The notes under the pieces: generated by a model | Seen by the model: the letters and a program-made list of their open reading frames with translations, nothing else | Database searches by the model: none | Told to the model about the DNA's origin: nothing | In this document: in pieces, positions 8,878 to 17,532 of the stretch | Layout of the letters: every line of letters begins with the position of its first letter | Numbering within the stretch: position 1 is the first letter of the stretch | Assembly (NCBI RefSeq): GCF_004000985.1 | Contig: NZ_BIMH01000018.1 | Span: 30,384-94,383 of the forward strand | Direction: 5' to 3' | Source: Paenibacillus validus NBRC 15382 | Lineage (GTDB): Bacteria > Bacillota > Bacilli > Paenibacillales > NBRC-103111 | Length of the DNA stretch: 64,000 bases | Translations under genes and position numbers: made by a program

Positions 8878-9351
8878 ACAGGCTGAGCCCAAGGGAATCA
8901 CTTCATAAAGATACTGCCGAATCCGTTCCTTCTCTATATCGTTAACGGGGGTGTTGGCGTGGAAAGCAAAATGAATGGTGCCGCTAATGGAATCGTACCT
9001 GTCAAAGGTCAGACTGCCATAAGGAAACATGCGGTTCATGACCGCGGTGATTCCATGTTGATCCAGGCTTCTGTTCATAGCAGCTTGAACAATGGGTGCC
9101 GGCAGTTCATGTACTTGCGGAACTTTATCGTTTTGGACCATGTTGTAGGATTTAACTTTAAAGCAAACGTGCGGAAGCAAGTGACCGGAAGCAAACTGCT
9201 TCAAGCTGCCTATCTCCTTATCAGGCAAATCCAGGTCGTTGTTCCACGCATAGATCGTAGCCGTATTTTTACCCTGCGAATGGATCCTTACATATCTGAT
9301 GTGAGGAAAACGATTTTTAATTAAATGCTCCGATAATAAACGGGTCCCCAT
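8860..9351 (-). CDS. uncharacterised 163-residue protein
   Basis: I do not recognise this protein. It is soluble, without signal peptide or membrane segment, and has mixed alpha/beta character, with a Cys near the middle (HVCFKVKSYNM) and one at its C-terminus. Three starts are nested at the 5' end (GTG ATG ACA ATG); the ATG at 9349-9351 has the best spacing from GAGGTG. A candidate cre site lies about 40 bases upstream, so it may be under carbon control. Its stop overlaps the start of a small, apparently frameshifted gene, suggesting an operon. The even amino-acid composition and typical codon use support a real gene. Confidence 0.55.
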   Translation of the reverse strand: MGTRLLSEHLIKNRFPHIRYVRIHSQGKNTATIYAWNNDLDLPDKEIGSLKQFASGHLLPHVCFKVKSYNMVQNDKVPQVHELPAPIVQAAMNRSLDQHGITAVMNRMFPYGSLTFDRYDSISGTIHFAFHANTPVNDIEKERIRQYLYEVIPLGSACEVAYC

Positions 9352-9392
9352 TGTCATCACCTCGTATGATGAAGAATTTTAAACCGCCTTAC

Positions 9393-9406
9393 TGTTAGCG
9401 CTTTCA
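9393..9406 (-). promoter_or_regulatory. candidate cre (CcpA) site
   Basis: TGTTAGCGCTTTCA differs from the cre consensus TGWAAGCGNTTNCA at one position. It lies 42 bases upstream of the unknown gene starting at 9351. Assigned by pattern only. Confidence 0.45.
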
Positions 9407-9525
9407 TTTCTGCGATCAACATGTTCGCCGCTGTCGTTCACCCCCCCGTAAAGATGCGCAACCCGCTTCAATATTTTAACAAATTCGCCATAAAAATAAT
9501 ACCCCTGTTTCTTGGACACACGCAG

Positions 9526-9562
9526 TCGAAATAAAAGAACCCTTGATCCATCAAGGGTTCTT
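9526..9562 (-). terminator. intrinsic terminator overlapping the EamA stop codon
   Basis: A perfect 12-base stem (9535-9546 with 9551-9562, 4-base loop) is followed on the minus strand by TTTTATTTC. The TGA stop of the transporter (9551-9553) lies within the stem. Confidence 0.85.
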
Positions 9563-10495
9563 CGTCATTGCGTATTCGCCTACCTTCGGCCTGCCTCGAA
9601 TTTGCTGATGCTTGATTGCGCGATTCGTAAGATACACGCCTGTAACGATCAACACGGTGCCCAGCAGATGATACAAATGAATGGATTCTCCTGTAAAAGC
9701 CGTCGCAAATATGGCGCTGAACAAAGGAATCAGATTAAGAAACCCGGCGCAGCGCTGCGGACCGGCTAATTCAATGGCGCGATTCCACGATAGAAAGGCG
9801 ACGATGGAAGCGAACAAGCCGATATACAGCAGCCCGACAATCGAAGACGGACTCCAGTCGATTTCAGGCGAGAGCGTGACCAGTTCAACGGCGGAGAGCG
9901 GGATCAATAGCAGCAAAGCTGCCGCGACCTGCACAAGCAAGAAGGGAGTCGCCGGAAAAAGCCCGGCCGCTCTTTTCATACCGACCGAGTACAAGGACCA
10001 CATGAAAATGGCCAGCAGCATATACAGATCGCCTTTATTAAAGGATAGCGCCGTCAGGGCTTCCAAGCTGCCCCGACCGATAATCCAACATACGCCCGCC
10101 ATCGAAATAAGGACCCCTGGAAAAGCAGACCAAGCGATTTTCTCTTTGATCATCAACCAAGTCAACATCACGACCATAATCGGGGTTGCCGAATTCATTA
10201 AGGAGGCGTTAATCGAACTGGTAAATTGTACGGCCACATACGTTAACGTATTAAAACCCGCTACGCCGGTCGCGGAAAGAAAAACAATCATTTTCCAGTG
10301 ACGACGAAATTCGGCTCGCAGCGACCATGCCTCCTTGCCCAGGAAAGGGAGCAGACACAGGAAGGCGATGCACCAGCGTACAGTGGCAAGCGTCAGCGGC
10401 GGAATGTGCGTGACAAGCGCTTTGCCGGCAACAAAGTTGCCTCCCCAAATACAAGCGGCCATAACAAGCAGCACATAAGGCGAATTTCGAATCAT
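9551..10495 (-). CDS. EamA/DMT-family transporter
   Basis: A 314-residue membrane protein with ten predicted helices arranged as two EamA repeats. The first begins ACIWGGNFVAGKALV and includes VAVQFTSSINASLMNSATPI; the second contains IFMWSLYSVGMKRAAGL and ends LLGTVLIVTGVYLTN. Family members export amino acids, nucleosides or other metabolites; the substrate cannot be deduced here. The ATG at 10493-10495 has AAAGGAG upstream. It is transcribed alone; the next gene upstream, YhgE-like, is on the same strand 93 bases away with no clear terminator between, so read-through is possible. Confidence 0.85.
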   Translation of the reverse strand: MIRNSPYVLLVMAACIWGGNFVAGKALVTHIPPLTLATVRWCIAFLCLLPFLGKEAWSLRAEFRRHWKMIVFLSATGVAGFNTLTYVAVQFTSSINASLMNSATPIMVVMLTWLMIKEKIAWSAFPGVLISMAGVCWIIGRGSLEALTALSFNKGDLYMLLAIFMWSLYSVGMKRAAGLFPATPFLLVQVAAALLLLIPLSAVELVTLSPEIDWSPSSIVGLLYIGLFASIVAFLSWNRAIELAGPQRCAGFLNLIPLFSAIFATAFTGESIHLYHLLGTVLIVTGVYLTNRAIKHQQIRGRPKVGEYAMTKNP

Positions 10496-10587
10496 GAGAT
10501 ACCGGACTCCTTTTAGGCAAACTCTTCCTTAGCATTAAGGTTAGTATATGCCACTCCGGGCTGTAAAGAAACGATTATTTTAATCAA

Positions 10588-12600
10588 TTAGCCGCTCTCT
10601 CCGGCAGGTTGAGCCGTTACCCTATTCTCATTGCTCGCTGCGATCAGGCACCAGGCCACGATTACAAATACCAGAATATATCCCAGCAAAGCTCCGGTAT
10701 TATGCCAATATTGACTCCAATCTCCAGTCGAAATTACGCTTCGGAAGCCTTGCACGGCATAAGTCATCGGCAATAGCTTGCTTACATACTGAATAAAAGA
10801 AGGCGCCAATTGCAGCGGAAAGGTTCCTCCCGAGGATGCAAGCTGCGTAACTAAGAGAAAGATCGCCGCCAGGCGGCCAAGCGATCCAAAAAGCGCGACC
10901 AGCATGAAAATACAGGTCATGTAGGTGAAGGATGCCGCCAGACTCAGCAGTAGAAATTTGGGAATACTTAATACATGAATCCCGAACCCGTATAGAAGGA
11001 CCGCATCCACAATGAAGGTCTGAATCAAGGCAATGGAAAGAAACAAACAAATTTTATTAATAAAATGGCTGCCTCCCGCTACTCCTTGATGCGCCTTTCG
11101 GTTAAACGGAATAATATTCGACGCGATCAATCCGCCTACGAATAATCCGAGCACCAAAAAGTACGGAGCCATCGCCGTACCGTAATTCGGCACTGCATTG
11201 ATTGGATTCTCCTTCAATTGCACCGGTCGGGAAAACATGCTCAGCAAAGAGTCGCTTGCATGTACGCCGGATGTCTCCTGCGCTGCGGCCGTAAGGCTCT
11301 TCGATAATTCCCCGCTGCCGTCTACTAGCTGCAGCATGCCTTGGGCCAGCGGCACGGTGCCGGTTTGCAGCTGCCTGCTCCCGTCCGCCAAGGACGCGAT
11401 CCCGTCGTTCAGCTTCTGAAAGCCTTCTTGCCACTTGTCCATTCCTGCCGAAGCCAGTCCTAATCCAGCCGCAAGCTGCCGGCTGCTTTCAGCGGCTTGC
11501 GACAGCTTGTCACCGTATTGATGCAGGCCGTCAGCAAGCCGGGACTGGCTATCCAACCAAGCTTTCATACGTTGGACTTGTTGTTTTTGCCCGTCGTCCG
11601 CTGCTTTCGCTTCCGTAGACGCGACATCCGCGTTTTGTACGATCGTCTGCAGCTCCTTATCTTTCGCAAGCTCCGGATGAAGCTGCATATAGTTGTGCAA
11701 TCGCTCGGCCACGCCTTGCGCATGTTCAAGTACGTCTGCGGTCTCCTTCTCCTCCGACTCCATGCCTGCGCTTAATTGCTTAGCGCCTTGAACAGAACTC
11801 GCGGCGCCTTGCTCCAGCTGTTGATGCGCGGCGGTAAGCTTCGTCTCCCCGTCCGCTAAAGCTGCGGACCCCTCCTTCAGCCGAACCATACTTTGAGCAA
11901 GCTGCTCCTGACCTTCGGTCAACGGCTTCATCCCGGCGGATAAGCTTGCGGCTCCGTCCGCCAACCGGTCAATGCCCTCTTGAACGGAATGAAGCCCGTC
12001 CTGAGCCTTCTTGGTCCCGTCATTCAACTGAGAAGCGCCGTTGCCTGCTTTAGCCAAACCGTCCGATAATTGATGAAAACTGTCGAACACCGTTTCGGTA
12101 TAAGATTGCGTAATCTTATTCGCTACTTCGTCTTTCAGCTTGTCGATGGCCGCCGCCCCGATTTGTCCGGCAATAAAATTGTTACCCGGGTTTGTTTGAT
12201 AAACTAAGTTTGCCGGCTCGGGCTTGTCGTCCCTTAAGGTGGTTACCTTCTGCGAGAAGTCTTCAGGAATTTTGACCAGCATATAATAGCGCCCGTTCTT
12301 CAATCCCTCTTCGGCGTCGTCCAAAGCGACAAAATGGAAATCCAGCGCTTTGTCCTCGTTCAAATTGGTAACCATGTCTTCTCCTACGTGAAGCGGTTTG
12401 CCGTCCATCGCCGCTCCCTTGTCCAAGTTCACAACAGCGACCGGAAGCCGGTCCAATTGTCCGTACGGATCCCAATAACCGATAAGAAACATGCCTGCAT
12501 AAAGCAGCGGAATGAACAGAAGGACGCCAACAGCTATTCGTGCTTGCTTGTGCTTCGCAATATGAAGCCAATCCTTGATAAACAATTGCAGTCCTTTCAA
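10588..12600 (-). CDS. YhgE/Pip-family membrane protein (ABC-2 type)
   Basis: A 670-residue protein with the YhgE/Pip layout: one N-terminal membrane helix (GVLLFIPLLYAGMFLIGY, then WDPYGQLDRLPVAVVNLD), a long extracellular region with YhgE-type repeats of the form L.DGT.KAQDGLHSVQEGI, and five C-terminal helices of the ABC-2 permease type (LPMTYAVQGFRSVISTG). Family members include a phage-infection protein and antimicrobial or lipid export components. TTG at 12598-12600 was chosen because GGAGAGAG lies just upstream; an ATG at 12636 lacks a good site. It is divergent from a LysR regulator 134 bases away that probably controls it. Confidence 0.75.
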   Translation of the reverse strand: MKGLQLFIKDWLHIAKHKQARIAVGVLLFIPLLYAGMFLIGYWDPYGQLDRLPVAVVNLDKGAAMDGKPLHVGEDMVTNLNEDKALDFHFVALDDAEEGLKNGRYYMLVKIPEDFSQKVTTLRDDKPEPANLVYQTNPGNNFIAGQIGAAAIDKLKDEVANKITQSYTETVFDSFHQLSDGLAKAGNGASQLNDGTKKAQDGLHSVQEGIDRLADGAASLSAGMKPLTEGQEQLAQSMVRLKEGSAALADGETKLTAAHQQLEQGAASSVQGAKQLSAGMESEEKETADVLEHAQGVAERLHNYMQLHPELAKDKELQTIVQNADVASTEAKAADDGQKQQVQRMKAWLDSQSRLADGLHQYGDKLSQAAESSRQLAAGLGLASAGMDKWQEGFQKLNDGIASLADGSRQLQTGTVPLAQGMLQLVDGSGELSKSLTAAAQETSGVHASDSLLSMFSRPVQLKENPINAVPNYGTAMAPYFLVLGLFVGGLIASNIIPFNRKAHQGVAGGSHFINKICLFLSIALIQTFIVDAVLLYGFGIHVLSIPKFLLLSLAASFTYMTCIFMLVALFGSLGRLAAIFLLVTQLASSGGTFPLQLAPSFIQYVSKLLPMTYAVQGFRSVISTGDWSQYWHNTGALLGYILVFVIVAWCLIAASNENRVTAQPAGESG

Positions 12601-12734
12601 GTGCTCTCTCTCCAATCTGCATATAAAAGATTTCATGCGTAATATTATATGGACTTGAAATAATAATGTATAATATATAATTATCTATATTTATATAGCT
12701 TTAAGTCTATTAGAGAGCAGGAAGGTGAACCTCC
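12601..12734. promoter_or_regulatory. divergent promoter region between yhgE-like gene and lysR
   Basis: This AT-rich stretch contains overlapping TATA-rich repeats (for example ATAATGTATAATATATAATT at about 12660-12680) and separates two outward-facing genes, a typical position for a LysR operator. No single operator can be fixed. Confidence 0.4.
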
Positions 12735-13628
12735 ATGGAGTTTCTTCAGCTTCAATATTTTCAGACGGTAGCCCGACTCGAACATATAACGAAGGCCGCA
12801 GAGGAGCTTCAAATCGCCCAACCTTCTCTCAGCAAAACGATTGCCCGCCTGGAAGCGGATCTCGGAGTGCCTTTATTTGACCGCCGTGGACGCCAGGTCC
12901 GGTTAAATGCCTATGGCAAAGCCTTTCTTGCCCGGGTGGAAAAAGCTTTCATGGAGCTTAACGAAGGAAAACGGGAGCTTCAGGATTTAGCCGGGCTGCA
13001 TCGGGGAAGTATAACGCTAGCCGTCTCCATTCCGAGAATTTTACCTGAATTATTAGGCTCGTTCCTGACCCGGTATCCGCACGTTCATTTACGCCAGTTT
13101 ATCGAATCCACATCCTCTATGAAGCGTCTGCTTGATCAGGGAGACATTGACTTTTGTATCTCTTCCATCCCGATCCAAGGTCCTGATGTGGAATGGAAGC
13201 CGCTTATGACGGAAGAAGTTTTCCTCCTTGTTCCCCCCGGTCATCGCTTGGCCAAGCGGGAGAGCATCGATCTCATTGAAGTCAAGGACGAATCTTTTAT
13301 CAGCATGAATGCGGGATTCGGCTTTCGGGATCTTACGGATGATTTTTGCCGCGAAGCCGGATTTGTACCTACGATTTCCTTTGAAGGGGACGAACCGGAC
13401 ATCATCGGAAAATTGGTTGAGCAAGGGCTTGGCGTCGCTTTCACCCCTGCCTTATCGTTGAGTCGTATTTCCCGTCCTACACTGAAACGTCTTCGAATCA
13501 GGAAACCGGTTTGTCAACGAACCATAGGCTTGGGATGGTCCAACAGACGTTATTTATCGCAGGCCGCTCACCACTTTCAAAAATTTGCAGCTGATTATTT
13601 CAAGAAAATCTCAACCGAGCGTCTATAA
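12735..13628 (+). CDS. LysR-family transcriptional regulator
   Basis: A 297-residue regulator. The N-terminal winged helix-turn-helix is clear (LQYFQTVARLEHITKAAEEL and QIAQPSLSKTIARLEADLG, then PLFDRRGRQVRL), followed by the effector-binding fold (GSITLAVSIPRILPELL, LVPPGHRLA, GLGVAFTPAL). ATG at 12735 follows AGGTGAACCTCC. It faces away from the YhgE-like gene, which it probably regulates as is usual for divergent LysR pairs. The effector is unknown. Confidence 0.88.
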   Translation: MEFLQLQYFQTVARLEHITKAAEELQIAQPSLSKTIARLEADLGVPLFDRRGRQVRLNAYGKAFLARVEKAFMELNEGKRELQDLAGLHRGSITLAVSIPRILPELLGSFLTRYPHVHLRQFIESTSSMKRLLDQGDIDFCISSIPIQGPDVEWKPLMTEEVFLLVPPGHRLAKRESIDLIEVKDESFISMNAGFGFRDLTDDFCREAGFVPTISFEGDEPDIIGKLVEQGLGVAFTPALSLSRISRPTLKRLRIRKPVCQRTIGLGWSNRRYLSQAAHHFQKFAADYFKKISTERL

Positions 13629-13686
13629 TTGCCGTTATGGGATGAAGGCAGCCAGCTAAGGGGTAACAGGCCTTTGCCGGTCATAA

Positions 13687-13724
13687 AAAAAACACCTCTA
13701 CCCCGATAAACGGCGGTAAAGGTA
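13687..13724 (-). terminator. intrinsic terminator of the gntR-glcD-glcF operon
   Basis: On the minus strand ACCTTTACC pairs with GGTAGAGGT (one G-U pair), followed by a run of eight T. Confidence 0.75.
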
Positions 13725-13742
13725 TATAATCCTTGTCTTGGG

Positions 13743-15050
13743 TTACACGTTCAATCCATAGGCTTCCGCCAAGTACTCTACCAGGTGGACCGCACGCATG
13801 CTGCCTCCCAAATTTTCACGCTCGATGCCTACTTTCATCTGAAGCAGGCAGCCTGGATTGGTAGTGACAATCGTCGTAGCCTTTGTATCTTTGACATGTT
13901 CCATTTTGAGATCCAATATGTCCATCGAGGCCTCGTAATGAACCATATTATAAATTCCGGCTGATCCGCAGCACATATCCGCCTCTTTCATCTCGACCAA
14001 TTCGACGTTGGGTAATTGTCGAATCAATTGAACCGGCTCCCGGGTTACACGCTGAACGTTGGTCATGTGGCAAGACCGCTGATACGTAACCCTTTCAGCG
14101 GGCCGTTCTTTTCCTTTAATTCCTCCACATAAGGCAAGAATCTGGGATATATCTCTCGTTTTCCGAGCAAACCTTTGCGCCCGTTCCGCCCATTGCGGTT
14201 GATCGGCCAGCAAATGATCGTATTCCACCATCATCCCGCCGCAGCCGCCCGCATTGTTGACTATAAAATCGGCGGCCTCCGCTTGTTCAAACGCATCGAT
14301 ATTTCTTTTCGCCAGCCTTTTACTTTCTTCCATTTCTCCCGTATGGGCATGCAGCGCGCCGCAGCAGGTTTGGTTCTCAACCACGATGACATCGCAGCCA
14401 ACCTCGGCAAGGAGCTGGATGGACAGCTGATTAATTTTTCTGAACATGGCGTCCATAACGCAGCCGACAAAGAACGCTACGGTATATTTTTTGCTTCCTT
14501 TAGCGGGTGTATAGGCAGGGAGACTGGACCGTTCCCAAGGGGATACCGCCGGCGATGTGATCGCCTCGAATTCGCCTAAGTGAGCGGGCGCCATTTTCGT
14601 CAATCCGCTTTTTCTGGCCAGCTTTTGGGCGCCGCTCTTCTCATAGATCCACATCGCGTTGCCAATCAGATTCATCGCCTTACGGCTGGGAAAAACTTTC
14701 TTCAACAACGTGTTGCGCAAAATTTTGACGGGTAAAGAATGCTTTTTTCGACGGGTAACGGCCGCGCGCGCGGATTCGAGAATGGCGCCGTATTCTACGC
14801 CTGTGGGACATACGGTTTCACAAGCCCGGCAGCCCAGACATAAATCGAGCGGCTCCTCTAAAACAGAGAGGTCCGTTATCCTGCCCTCCCCGGCCATTTT
14901 CACCAAATTAATCCGTCCGCGCGGGGAATGCGTTTCCTTACCCATGGTCAGATAAGTCGGGCAGACAGGCAAACAATATCCGCATTGAACGCATTGGTTC
15001 GTTTTCTCATAGTTTAATTCTTTACGTAATGCCGCAAGGTTGTCACTCAT
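13743..15050 (-). CDS. glcF: GlcF-like iron-sulfur subunit of a 2-hydroxyacid oxidase
   Basis: A 435-residue electron-transfer subunit. Two [4Fe-4S] motifs lie near the N-terminus (CVQCGYCLPVCP and CLGCRACETVCP), followed by two CCG domains (QTCCGALHAH and DMCCGSAGIYN) as in glycolate oxidase GlcF and related D-lactate or D-2-hydroxyacid dehydrogenases. It would pass electrons from the FAD subunit to the respiratory chain at the membrane. ATG at 15048-15050 overlaps the GlcD stop in ATGA and is preferred to the longer frame starting at 15122. The physiological substrate is inferred only as a 2-hydroxyacid; the neighbouring L-2-hydroxyacid oxidase and hydrolases suggest a dedicated pathway. 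Confidence 0.85.
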   Translation of the reverse strand: MSDNLAALRKELNYEKTNQCVQCGYCLPVCPTYLTMGKETHSPRGRINLVKMAGEGRITDLSVLEEPLDLCLGCRACETVCPTGVEYGAILESARAAVTRRKKHSLPVKILRNTLLKKVFPSRKAMNLIGNAMWIYEKSGAQKLARKSGLTKMAPAHLGEFEAITSPAVSPWERSSLPAYTPAKGSKKYTVAFFVGCVMDAMFRKINQLSIQLLAEVGCDVIVVENQTCCGALHAHTGEMEESKRLAKRNIDAFEQAEAADFIVNNAGGCGGMMVEYDHLLADQPQWAERAQRFARKTRDISQILALCGGIKGKERPAERVTYQRSCHMTNVQRVTREPVQLIRQLPNVELVEMKEADMCCGSAGIYNMVHYEASMDILDLKMEHVKDTKATTIVTTNPGCLLQMKVGIERENLGGSMRAVHLVEYLAEAYGLNV

Positions 15051-16459
15051 TCGCTCAACACCAACTTTTGCCCGGGCTCGGGAAATATTTTGCCGGGATT
15101 CATAATGTTGTTCGGATCCCACGCTTCCTTAATTCGCTTCATCATGTCCAGGCCGGCCGCACCCAGCTCCATCTCCATAAAAGGCGCTTTCATGGTGCCG
15201 ATGCCATGTTCTCCCGATAACGTTCCGCCCAGCTCAACGGCCGCTTCGAATATTTCGGCAACCGCCTGCTCTACGCGCAGCATTTCTTCTTTATCCGATT
15301 TGTCGGCAATGATATTGGGATGCAGGTTTCCGTCCCCGGCATGACCGAAAACAACAAGGTGCAGCCGGTACTTTTCCTTAATCTGCTGCAGCCTGCGGCA
15401 CATTTCCGGTATTTTGCTGCGGGGGACGGTCGCATCCTCTGAAATTTTGGTCGGCTTGATCCTCGCAATAGCCGGAGAAACGAGCTTTCTCGCCTTCCAT
15501 ACGTCTTCCTGTTCTTCCTTCGTTTGCGGAACGCGCACTTCCCTCGCTCCTGCCGCCTTGCATACCTTTGAGACTTGTTCAGCCTCATCGCGCACCGCCA
15601 TAGGATGACCGTCAAGTTCAATGAGGATCATCGCATCCGCATCCAGGGGTAAGCCGGACGGCTGGTAGTTCTCTACGGCCACCATAGAAGCCTGATCCAT
15701 CAGCTCCATTTTGGAAGGCAGTATGCCGGAGGATAAAATCTGCGAGATCGCTTTACCTGCGTCAACCAGGCTGTCAAAGACAGCCATAACGGTTTCGGAT
15801 GCGGGAGTTTTCGGAATGAGGCGCAAAATCGCCTTTGTAATAATACCAAGGGTGCCTTCCGAGCCAACGATAAGCTTGGTTAAATCATACCCCGTTACAT
15901 TTTTAACCGTTCTTCCTCCCGTGCGAATGATTTCGCCTTGCGGCGTAATCATTTCAAGCCCGATCACGTAGTCCTTGGTCACGCCGTACTTCAATCCGCG
16001 CGGCCCTCCGGAATTCTCAGCCAAGTTGCCTCCTATTGTAGATACATGGGAGCTGCTCGGGTCAGGCGGGTACATCAGGCCTTTGGCTTCAGCCGCTTTA
16101 TGAATATGGGCTGTCAACACGCCCGGAGATACGACAGCGACTAAATCTTCCTCATCAATCTCGAGCAGATCGTCCATGACGGATAAATCGATGACCATAC
16201 CGCCCTTCACCGGAAGAGGCCCGCCGCTTAAGCTGGTCGCTTGACCGCGCGGGTAGACGGGAATTTTCTCGCGATTGGCGTATTTCACCAGCTCCGCTAA
16301 TTCTTCCACACTTTTCGTTTGTATGACGATATCCGGAAGATAGGTCCCAAACGAGCCGTCAAAAGAATAACTGAAACGATCGCTCTCATCCGTCAGCACT
16401 CTGCCGGTTTGAACGATGCTTGCAATCTCTTGGATATGAATAGCGGTCATGGACTTCAT
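15047..16459 (-). CDS. glcD: GlcD-like FAD-linked 2-hydroxyacid oxidase subunit
   Basis: A 470-residue flavoprotein of the GlcD/D-lactate dehydrogenase group that oxidises a D-2-hydroxyacid (glycolate, D-lactate or similar) to the 2-oxoacid. The FAD_binding_4 domain contains PVYPRGQATSLSGG, PPDPSSSHVSTIGGNLAENS and GLKYGVTKDYVIGLE; the C-terminal FAD-oxidase domain contains GHAGDGNLHPNI and the final GEHGIGTMK and DPNNIMNPGKIF. ATG at 16457-16459 was chosen because of a perfect AGGAGG five bases upstream. The gene is between its FadR-type regulator and the GlcF partner and is co-transcribed with both. Confidence 0.88.
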   Translation of the reverse strand: MKSMTAIHIQEIASIVQTGRVLTDESDRFSYSFDGSFGTYLPDIVIQTKSVEELAELVKYANREKIPVYPRGQATSLSGGPLPVKGGMVIDLSVMDDLLEIDEEDLVAVVSPGVLTAHIHKAAEAKGLMYPPDPSSSHVSTIGGNLAENSGGPRGLKYGVTKDYVIGLEMITPQGEIIRTGGRTVKNVTGYDLTKLIVGSEGTLGIITKAILRLIPKTPASETVMAVFDSLVDAGKAISQILSSGILPSKMELMDQASMVAVENYQPSGLPLDADAMILIELDGHPMAVRDEAEQVSKVCKAAGAREVRVPQTKEEQEDVWKARKLVSPAIARIKPTKISEDATVPRSKIPEMCRRLQQIKEKYRLHLVVFGHAGDGNLHPNIIADKSDKEEMLRVEQAVAEIFEAAVELGGTLSGEHGIGTMKAPFMEMELGAAGLDMMKRIKEAWDPNNIMNPGKIFPEPGQKLVLSE

Positions 16460-16482
16460 GATTTCCTCCTTTTGCCGTTTGT

Positions 16483-17172
16483 TTAGAAGAACAGGCTTAA
16501 CTTTTTCTCTGCATTCTTGAGATGAATGGCGCACTGAATTTTGGCCAATTCCGGTTCTTCCATTTCGATGGCTAATAAAATGTCCTGATGTTCTTTATAG
16601 ACGGCTTTCCGTTTCTTTTTTAAACCCAAATTGGACTGGAGCGTTATTTTTAACGATCTCTCGTAAAGGGAGGATAAGTTCTCCATCGCCTGGATCATGA
16701 CCGGATTGTGCGTGGCTAAGAAGATCGACCGGTGGAACTCCATATCGGGCTCCATTCCAATTTTGCTGTCATCGGCAAGCTCAACCTCCAGCCATTGAAG
16801 CGCCTGCCTCATTCGTTCCAATTGTTCGGGGGTTCGTCTCAACGCAGCATAATAAGCAGCCTCAGGCTCTAAAATTTTTCTCATTTCAAATAAATATTTG
16901 ATCCACTCCGCATCATCGTTCTCAATCCGGAGATTATTTAATATAGGCGAACCGATTCTTTCTTCTACAAAGCTTCCTCCACCCTGCCGCGAGTTAATCA
17001 CACCGGCTGCGCGAAGCACACTCAACGCTTCCCGTATAGGAATTCGGCTTACGCCAAAATGTGCCGCCAGTTCCATCTCCGTCGGTAATTTCGAACCCGG
17101 CGGGAACTTTCCCGACTCAATCATATTTAACAAGTCACGAGAGATGATTTGCGAAAGTTTTTCTTTGGACAT
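16483..17172 (-). CDS. FadR-subfamily GntR transcriptional regulator
   Basis: A 229-residue repressor-type regulator. The winged helix-turn-helix reads FPPGSKLPTEMELAAHFGVS then RIPIREALSVLRAAGVI, followed by a ligand-binding FCD domain with DMEFHRSIFLATHNPV and EHQDILLAIEMEEP. ATG at 17170-17172 has GGAG six bases upstream. It is the first gene of the glcDF operon. TTGTANTACAA sequences in its own promoter region, and in the two other promoter regions of the cluster, fit the FadR-subfamily operator pattern TNGTNNNACNA. I infer that this protein binds them and is released by a 2-hydroxyacid or related ligand. Confidence 0.87.
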   Translation of the reverse strand: MSKEKLSQIISRDLLNMIESGKFPPGSKLPTEMELAAHFGVSRIPIREALSVLRAAGVINSRQGGGSFVEERIGSPILNNLRIENDDAEWIKYLFEMRKILEPEAAYYAALRRTPEQLERMRQALQWLEVELADDSKIGMEPDMEFHRSIFLATHNPVMIQAMENLSSLYERSLKITLQSNLGLKKKRKAVYKEHQDILLAIEMEEPELAKIQCAIHLKNAEKKLSLFF

Positions 17173-17204
17173 CTGGTTCTCCAATTCCTTTTTGTTAGAT
17201 TAAT

Positions 17205-17215
17205 TTGTATTACAA
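17205..17215. promoter_or_regulatory. FadR-type operator, gntR promoter, proximal
   Basis: TTGTATTACAA, a palindrome with one central base, lies 33 bases upstream of the regulator's start. It fits the FadR-subfamily pattern TNGTNNNACNA and recurs at the other promoters of the cluster. Confidence 0.65.
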
Positions 17216-17311
17216 ATATTAAGGTTTTTGTTGCATAAAGTCAAATAAATTGCGAGATTATGCCATTGATTCGCTTCGAATCGTTCAGATCGTCCCGAAA
17301 AACTCTGAATA

Positions 17312-17322
17312 TTGTAATACAA
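17312..17322. promoter_or_regulatory. FadR-type operator, gntR promoter, distal
   Basis: TTGTAATACAA, the same palindrome with the other central base, lies 97 bases beyond the proximal site. The stretch 17323-17449 holds no recognisable feature. Confidence 0.6.
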
Positions 17323-17449
17323 ATTAGCTTATGCGCCCCTCAAACGGAACGACCATAACTTCGACATCTCAGGCCGGAATCCTTTGTACGGGTTACGTGT
17401 AGCTCAACAAGCGTCGCCGCACTCCTGATGAAAGGTTCTCCTGAAAATA

Positions 17450-17486
17450 AAAGTTCATTATGGGTTGATCCCCCATAATGAACTTT
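17450..17486 (-). terminator. intrinsic terminator of the MBL-DUF6282-MFS operon
   Basis: A perfect 15-base stem (17450-17464 with 17472-17486) is followed on the minus strand by TATTTTC. Confidence 0.85.
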
Positions 17487-17532
17487 AGGATTCATGACCT
17501 ATACGGATATGGGGGCGCGAAGGTTTTGCGCC

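Noticed and set aside
8403..8879. The 158-codon minus-strand frame taken as one gene
   Set aside because: Only its first 44 codons look like protein; the rest becomes Ala/Gly-rich and runs antisense into the sugar porter. The neighbouring frame gives a better continuation, so a frameshifted small gene was annotated instead.
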